Shown in pieces: positions 13,223 through 15,645 of a stretch of 15,645 nucleotides of DNA. The position numbers and the translations under genes are program-made. The DNA lies in contig CALFXN010000461.1 in NCBI GenBank assembly GCA_937957815.1, positions 1-15,645 of the forward strand, in the 5' to 3' direction. The stretch is from an uncultured Synergistales bacterium (GTDB lineage Bacteria > Synergistota > Synergistia > Synergistales > Aminobacteriaceae). Within the stretch, counting starts at the first letter, position 1, and every line of letters starts with the position of its first letter. The notes beneath the pieces were generated by a model. It was not told where the DNA came from and searched no databases. It saw only the letters and a program-made list of their open reading frames with translations.

Positions 13223-14755
13223 ATGGCGAAACGAAATGTGGCGCTCGATGGTATATCCCTGACGATCCAGGATGTGGCGGCGATCGCCCGGGACGGGGCG
13301 ACGGTGTTTCTCTCGGAAGAGGCGCGGTCGAAGATGGCAGCCTCGGCCGCGCTCGTGGCGGAGTGGACCTCCGTCGACAGGGTGATCTACGGCGTGACGA
13401 CGGGGTTCGGCGACCTCGCGTCCGTCGCGATCGACAAGAACGATGTCCGGACATTGCAGTCCAACCTTCTCAGGAGCCACGCGTGCGGGCTCGGCGATCC
13501 CTTCCCCGAGGATGTCGTCCGGGCGATCATGGCGCTCCGGATCAACACGCTCGCGCGCGGGCATTCGGGGATCCGCGTCCAGACCGTCGAACTCCTGTGC
13601 GACATGCTCAATGCGGGCATCCTGCCCGTGATCCCGAGCCAGGGCTCCGTCGGGGCGAGCGGCGATCTCTGCCCGCTCTCGCATCTCGGCATCGCGCTTT
13701 TGGGTCTGGGCGAGTGTGTCTACGACGGGAAGCGGATGCCGACGTCGGAGGCGCTGTCTTTCTGCGGCCTCAGGCCGCTGGAGCTTGAAGCCAAGGAAGG
13801 GCTTGCGCTCAACAACGGAACTGCCGCGATGGCCGCCATGGGGGTGCTCGCGGCGTACGACGCCGGAAACGTTGTCCGGACCGCCGATATCGCGGCGGCG
13901 ATGTCGCTCGAGGCGATGCACGGCGTGACGGCGGCATTCGATCCGCGTCCCCACGCGCTCCGGCCGCACAGAGGGCAGGGGCGCGTCGCGTCGAATATGC
14001 GACGGCTGCTCGCGGGGAGCGAAATCCTCGAACAGCATAAGGGCACGCGCGTCCAGGACGCCTATTCGCTCCGCTGCGTCCCCCAGGTCCACGGCGCATG
14101 CCGGGACGCGATAGACCATGTATCGGGCGTTCTCGAGACGGAGATCAATTCCGTCACCGACAATCCGCTGATTTTCCCCGAAGACCAGGCGGTCATCAGC
14201 CAGGGGAACTTCCACGGCGAACCGCTCGCGCTCGCGATGGACTACTTCGGCATCGCGGCGGCGGAGATCGCGAGCATCTCGGAGAGACGGCAGGCCCGTC
14301 TCGTCGACGAATCGCTCTCCGGGCTGCCGCCGTTCCTCGTGACGGGGAGCGGTCTCAACAGCGGCTTCATGATTCCGCAATACGTCTCCGCGGCGCTCGT
14401 GTCCGAAAACAAAGTGCTTGCGCATCCATCGTCGGTCGATTCGATCCCGACGTCGGCCAATCAGGAGGACCACGTCTCGATGGGGGCCTACTCCGCGCGG
14501 AAGGCCCGGACGATTCTCGAAAACGTCGTGAAGGTTCTCGGCGTCGAACTGCTCACGGCGGCGCAGGCGCTCGAGTTCAGCATGCCGCTCGCCCCGGCCC
14601 CCGGAACGGCGGCCGCGCGCGACTGCGTCCGCGGCGTTGCGCCGTTCGTCGAGCGGGACACGTATCTCTCCCCGCTCATGGACGCCGTCTGCGGTCTCGT
14701 CAGAAGCGGCGAGGTCGTCAGGGCGGTTGTCGAACGCGTCGGCGAGCTCGACTGA
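13223..14755 (+). CDS. hutH: Histidine ammonia-lyase
   Basis: This 510-aa enzyme (EC 4.3.1.3) removes ammonia from L-histidine to give urocanate, the first step of the pathway. The MIO prosthetic group forms from A145-S146-G147 in GSVGASGDLCPLSH. The catalytic tyrosine is Y56 in YGVTTGFG, and the QEDHVSMG signature is present near the middle of the C-terminal half. Length is normal. ATG 13223 (MAKRNVALDG) is preferred to the longer frame from 13139, which would run through the promoter. CGGAGG (13205-13210) is 12 nt upstream, somewhat far. A histidine/aromatic ammonia-lyase swap is unlikely given the surrounding hut genes. Confidence 0.97.
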   Translation: MAKRNVALDGISLTIQDVAAIARDGATVFLSEEARSKMAASAALVAEWTSVDRVIYGVTTGFGDLASVAIDKNDVRTLQSNLLRSHACGLGDPFPEDVVRAIMALRINTLARGHSGIRVQTVELLCDMLNAGILPVIPSQGSVGASGDLCPLSHLGIALLGLGECVYDGKRMPTSEALSFCGLRPLELEAKEGLALNNGTAAMAAMGVLAAYDAGNVVRTADIAAAMSLEAMHGVTAAFDPRPHALRPHRGQGRVASNMRRLLAGSEILEQHKGTRVQDAYSLRCVPQVHGACRDAIDHVSGVLETEINSVTDNPLIFPEDQAVISQGNFHGEPLALAMDYFGIAAAEIASISERRQARLVDESLSGLPPFLVTGSGLNSGFMIPQYVSAALVSENKVLAHPSSVDSIPTSANQEDHVSMGAYSARKARTILENVVKVLGVELLTAAQALEFSMPLAPAPGTAAARDCVRGVAPFVERDTYLSPLMDAVCGLVRSGEVVRAVVERVGELD

Positions 14756-14799
14756 TCGCGCGAGTCGTTTGAAGGATTCAGGCGAAAGGAGAAATGACG

Positions 14800-15447
14800 A
14801 TGAAACTTTCCGATATGACGGTACGCGATTTCCTCTCTGATCTCGGGTCCGACTCCCCCGCGCCGGGCGGCGGGTCCGTCGCGGCGCTCTGCGGCGCGCT
14901 CGGGGCCTCTCTCGTGGCGATGGTCGGCCGCCTCTCGGCCGGCCGACCCGCATCTCGGGAGACGACGGACGCCGACGGCGTCCGGGCCGCGATGGAAGCG
15001 GCCGTCCGCGATGGCGACGAACTCTCGAGACGTTTCCTCTCGCTCATGGAGGAAGACACGGCGGCCTTCAACGCCTACATGCAGGCGCTGAAGCTCCCGA
15101 AGGGGACGGACGACGAGAAGGCGGCGCGGCGGCGCGCCATGCAGGAGGCCATGAAAGGCGCGGCCTCTGTGCCGCTCGAAACGCTCCGCCTGTGCGAACG
15201 GGTCGTCGCTCTTTCGCACGACGTCGCGGCGATGGGAAACAGGAACGCGCTCTCCGACGCGGGCGTCGCGGCGCTGACGGCGAACGCGGCCGCGGTCGGG
15301 GCGTCGCACAACGTCCGGATCAACCTCCTGTCGATCGCGGACGCGGATTTCGTCGCGCGCACGAGTGCGGAAACGCTCGACATCCTCGCACGGGTAGAGG
15401 ACGGCGCGCGGGGCGTCCGCGACATCGTCGAACATTCGTTCGCCTGA
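14800..15447 (+). CDS. fchA: Formiminotetrahydrofolate cyclodeaminase
   Basis: This 215-aa enzyme (EC 4.3.1.4) converts 5-formimino-THF to 5,10-methenyl-THF and ammonia, completing one-carbon recovery from histidine. The family signature PAPGGGSVAAL is near the N-terminus (about residues 20-30), and the rest is all-helical as expected. It is the stand-alone form of the domain fused to ftcD in animals. ATG 14800 is preferred: AAGGAG (14786-14791) lies 8 nt before it but only 2 nt before the other in-frame ATG at 14794. It begins 44 nt after hutH and ends 10 nt before hutU. Confidence 0.93.
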   Translation: MKLSDMTVRDFLSDLGSDSPAPGGGSVAALCGALGASLVAMVGRLSAGRPASRETTDADGVRAAMEAAVRDGDELSRRFLSLMEEDTAAFNAYMQALKLPKGTDDEKAARRRAMQEAMKGAASVPLETLRLCERVVALSHDVAAMGNRNALSDAGVAALTANAAAVGASHNVRINLLSIADADFVARTSAETLDILARVEDGARGVRDIVEHSFA

Positions 15448-15457
15448 GGCCGCCGGA

Positions 15458-15598
15458 ATGGATACGATACGACTGCCCCTGTTCGCGGATTTCGACGATC
15501 TTCCGGAAACGCCTCCCTTCGAGCCGGGAATCCGAAGGGCTCCGGACCGGGGATACACGCTGAACGAAGCGGACACGATCCTCGCGCTCAAGAACGCC
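15458..15598 (+). CDS. hutU: Urocanate hydratase, N-terminal fragment (cut by window end)
   Basis: The frame is open from ATG 15458 to the adapter and gives 47 residues. The segment EPGIRRAPDRG followed by TLNEADTILALKNA matches the conserved N-terminus of urocanate hydratase (EC 4.2.1.49), which turns urocanate into imidazolone-propionate. This is the one pathway step otherwise missing here. GAGG (15446-15449), overlapping the fchA stop, lies 8 nt upstream of the ATG. The gene is about 550-680 codons in known families, so over 90 percent is absent. The truncation is technical: adapter begins at 15599. Confidence 0.85.
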
Positions 15599-15645
15599 AG
15601 ATCGGAAGAGCACACGTCTGAACTCCAGTCACGTGGCCTTATCTC
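15599..15645. other. Illumina TruSeq adapter with i7 index, inverted copy
   Basis: Positions 15599-15632 are the reverse complement of the TruSeq read-2 adapter, 15633-15640 the same index reverse-complemented (GTGGCCTT), and 15641-15645 part of the P7 primer. Together with 1-46 it forms a perfect 46-bp terminal inverted repeat of technical origin. Confidence 0.98.

Noticed and set aside
1..15645. Terminal inverted repeats of a linear plasmid or transposon
   Set aside because: The repeat is exactly the Illumina adapter plus index and primer tail; it has no biological meaning.

Overview
The window is a GC-rich, tightly packed bacterial segment with 15 protein-coding genes (14 complete, one cut at the right end) and no RNA genes, insertion sequences, phage genes or CRISPR arrays that I could find. 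Both ends are sequencing adapter: the same Illumina TruSeq read-2/i7 sequence, with the same 8-nt index, lies inverted at 1-46 and 15599-15645. The biological insert is therefore 47-15598, and the last gene is cut by library construction rather than by biology. The gene content suggests a motile, anaerobic or microaerobic amino-acid-fermenting diderm: histidine degradation through formiminoglutamate and tetrahydrofolate, CheC/CheD-type chemotaxis, and signal-peptide-bearing envelope proteins of CsgG/FlgT type. Synergistota is my best guess; this is inference from gene content, and clostridia-like lineages remain possible.

Block 1 (220-4717, + strand): a DUF1576 integral membrane protein built as a direct internal duplication, an unrecognised 115-aa protein translationally coupled to it (GTGA overlap), a threonine-synthase-like PLP enzyme with an N-terminal Cys4 motif, and a YtcJ-type amidohydrolase. 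The order and spacing allow a single operon for amino-acid or amide metabolism, but the substrate cannot be read from the sequence.

Block 2 (4714-10048, - strand) holds three sub-operons. In transcription order they are: a DUF1232 membrane protein plus a cupin (ATGA overlap); a secreted M48 metallopeptidase, an exported FlgT/CsgG-like two-domain protein and an exported CsgG-like protein (touching or overlapping); and a bacteriohemerythrin, CheC and CheD (both junctions overlap). The last trio couples a probable oxygen-binding protein to chemotactic adaptation. CheD ends on the same CTAG in which the convergent amidohydrolase ends.

Block 3 (10200-15598, + strand): a PmtA-like SAM methyltransferase followed by a clear intrinsic terminator, then the histidine-utilisation locus: glutamate formiminotransferase, imidazolonepropionase (hutI), a probable internal promoter, histidine ammonia-lyase (hutH), formiminotetrahydrofolate cyclodeaminase, and the first 47 codons of urocanate hydratase (hutU). 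Together these convert histidine to glutamate, two ammonia and 5,10-methenyl-THF. Every enzyme of the route is present, the last only as its N-terminus.

I found no unmistakably new system. The items most worth following are the hemerythrin-CheC-CheD operon, the M48/FlgT-like/CsgG-like envelope module, the DUF1576 internal duplication with its coupled unknown protein, and the overlapping divergent promoters near 10100.
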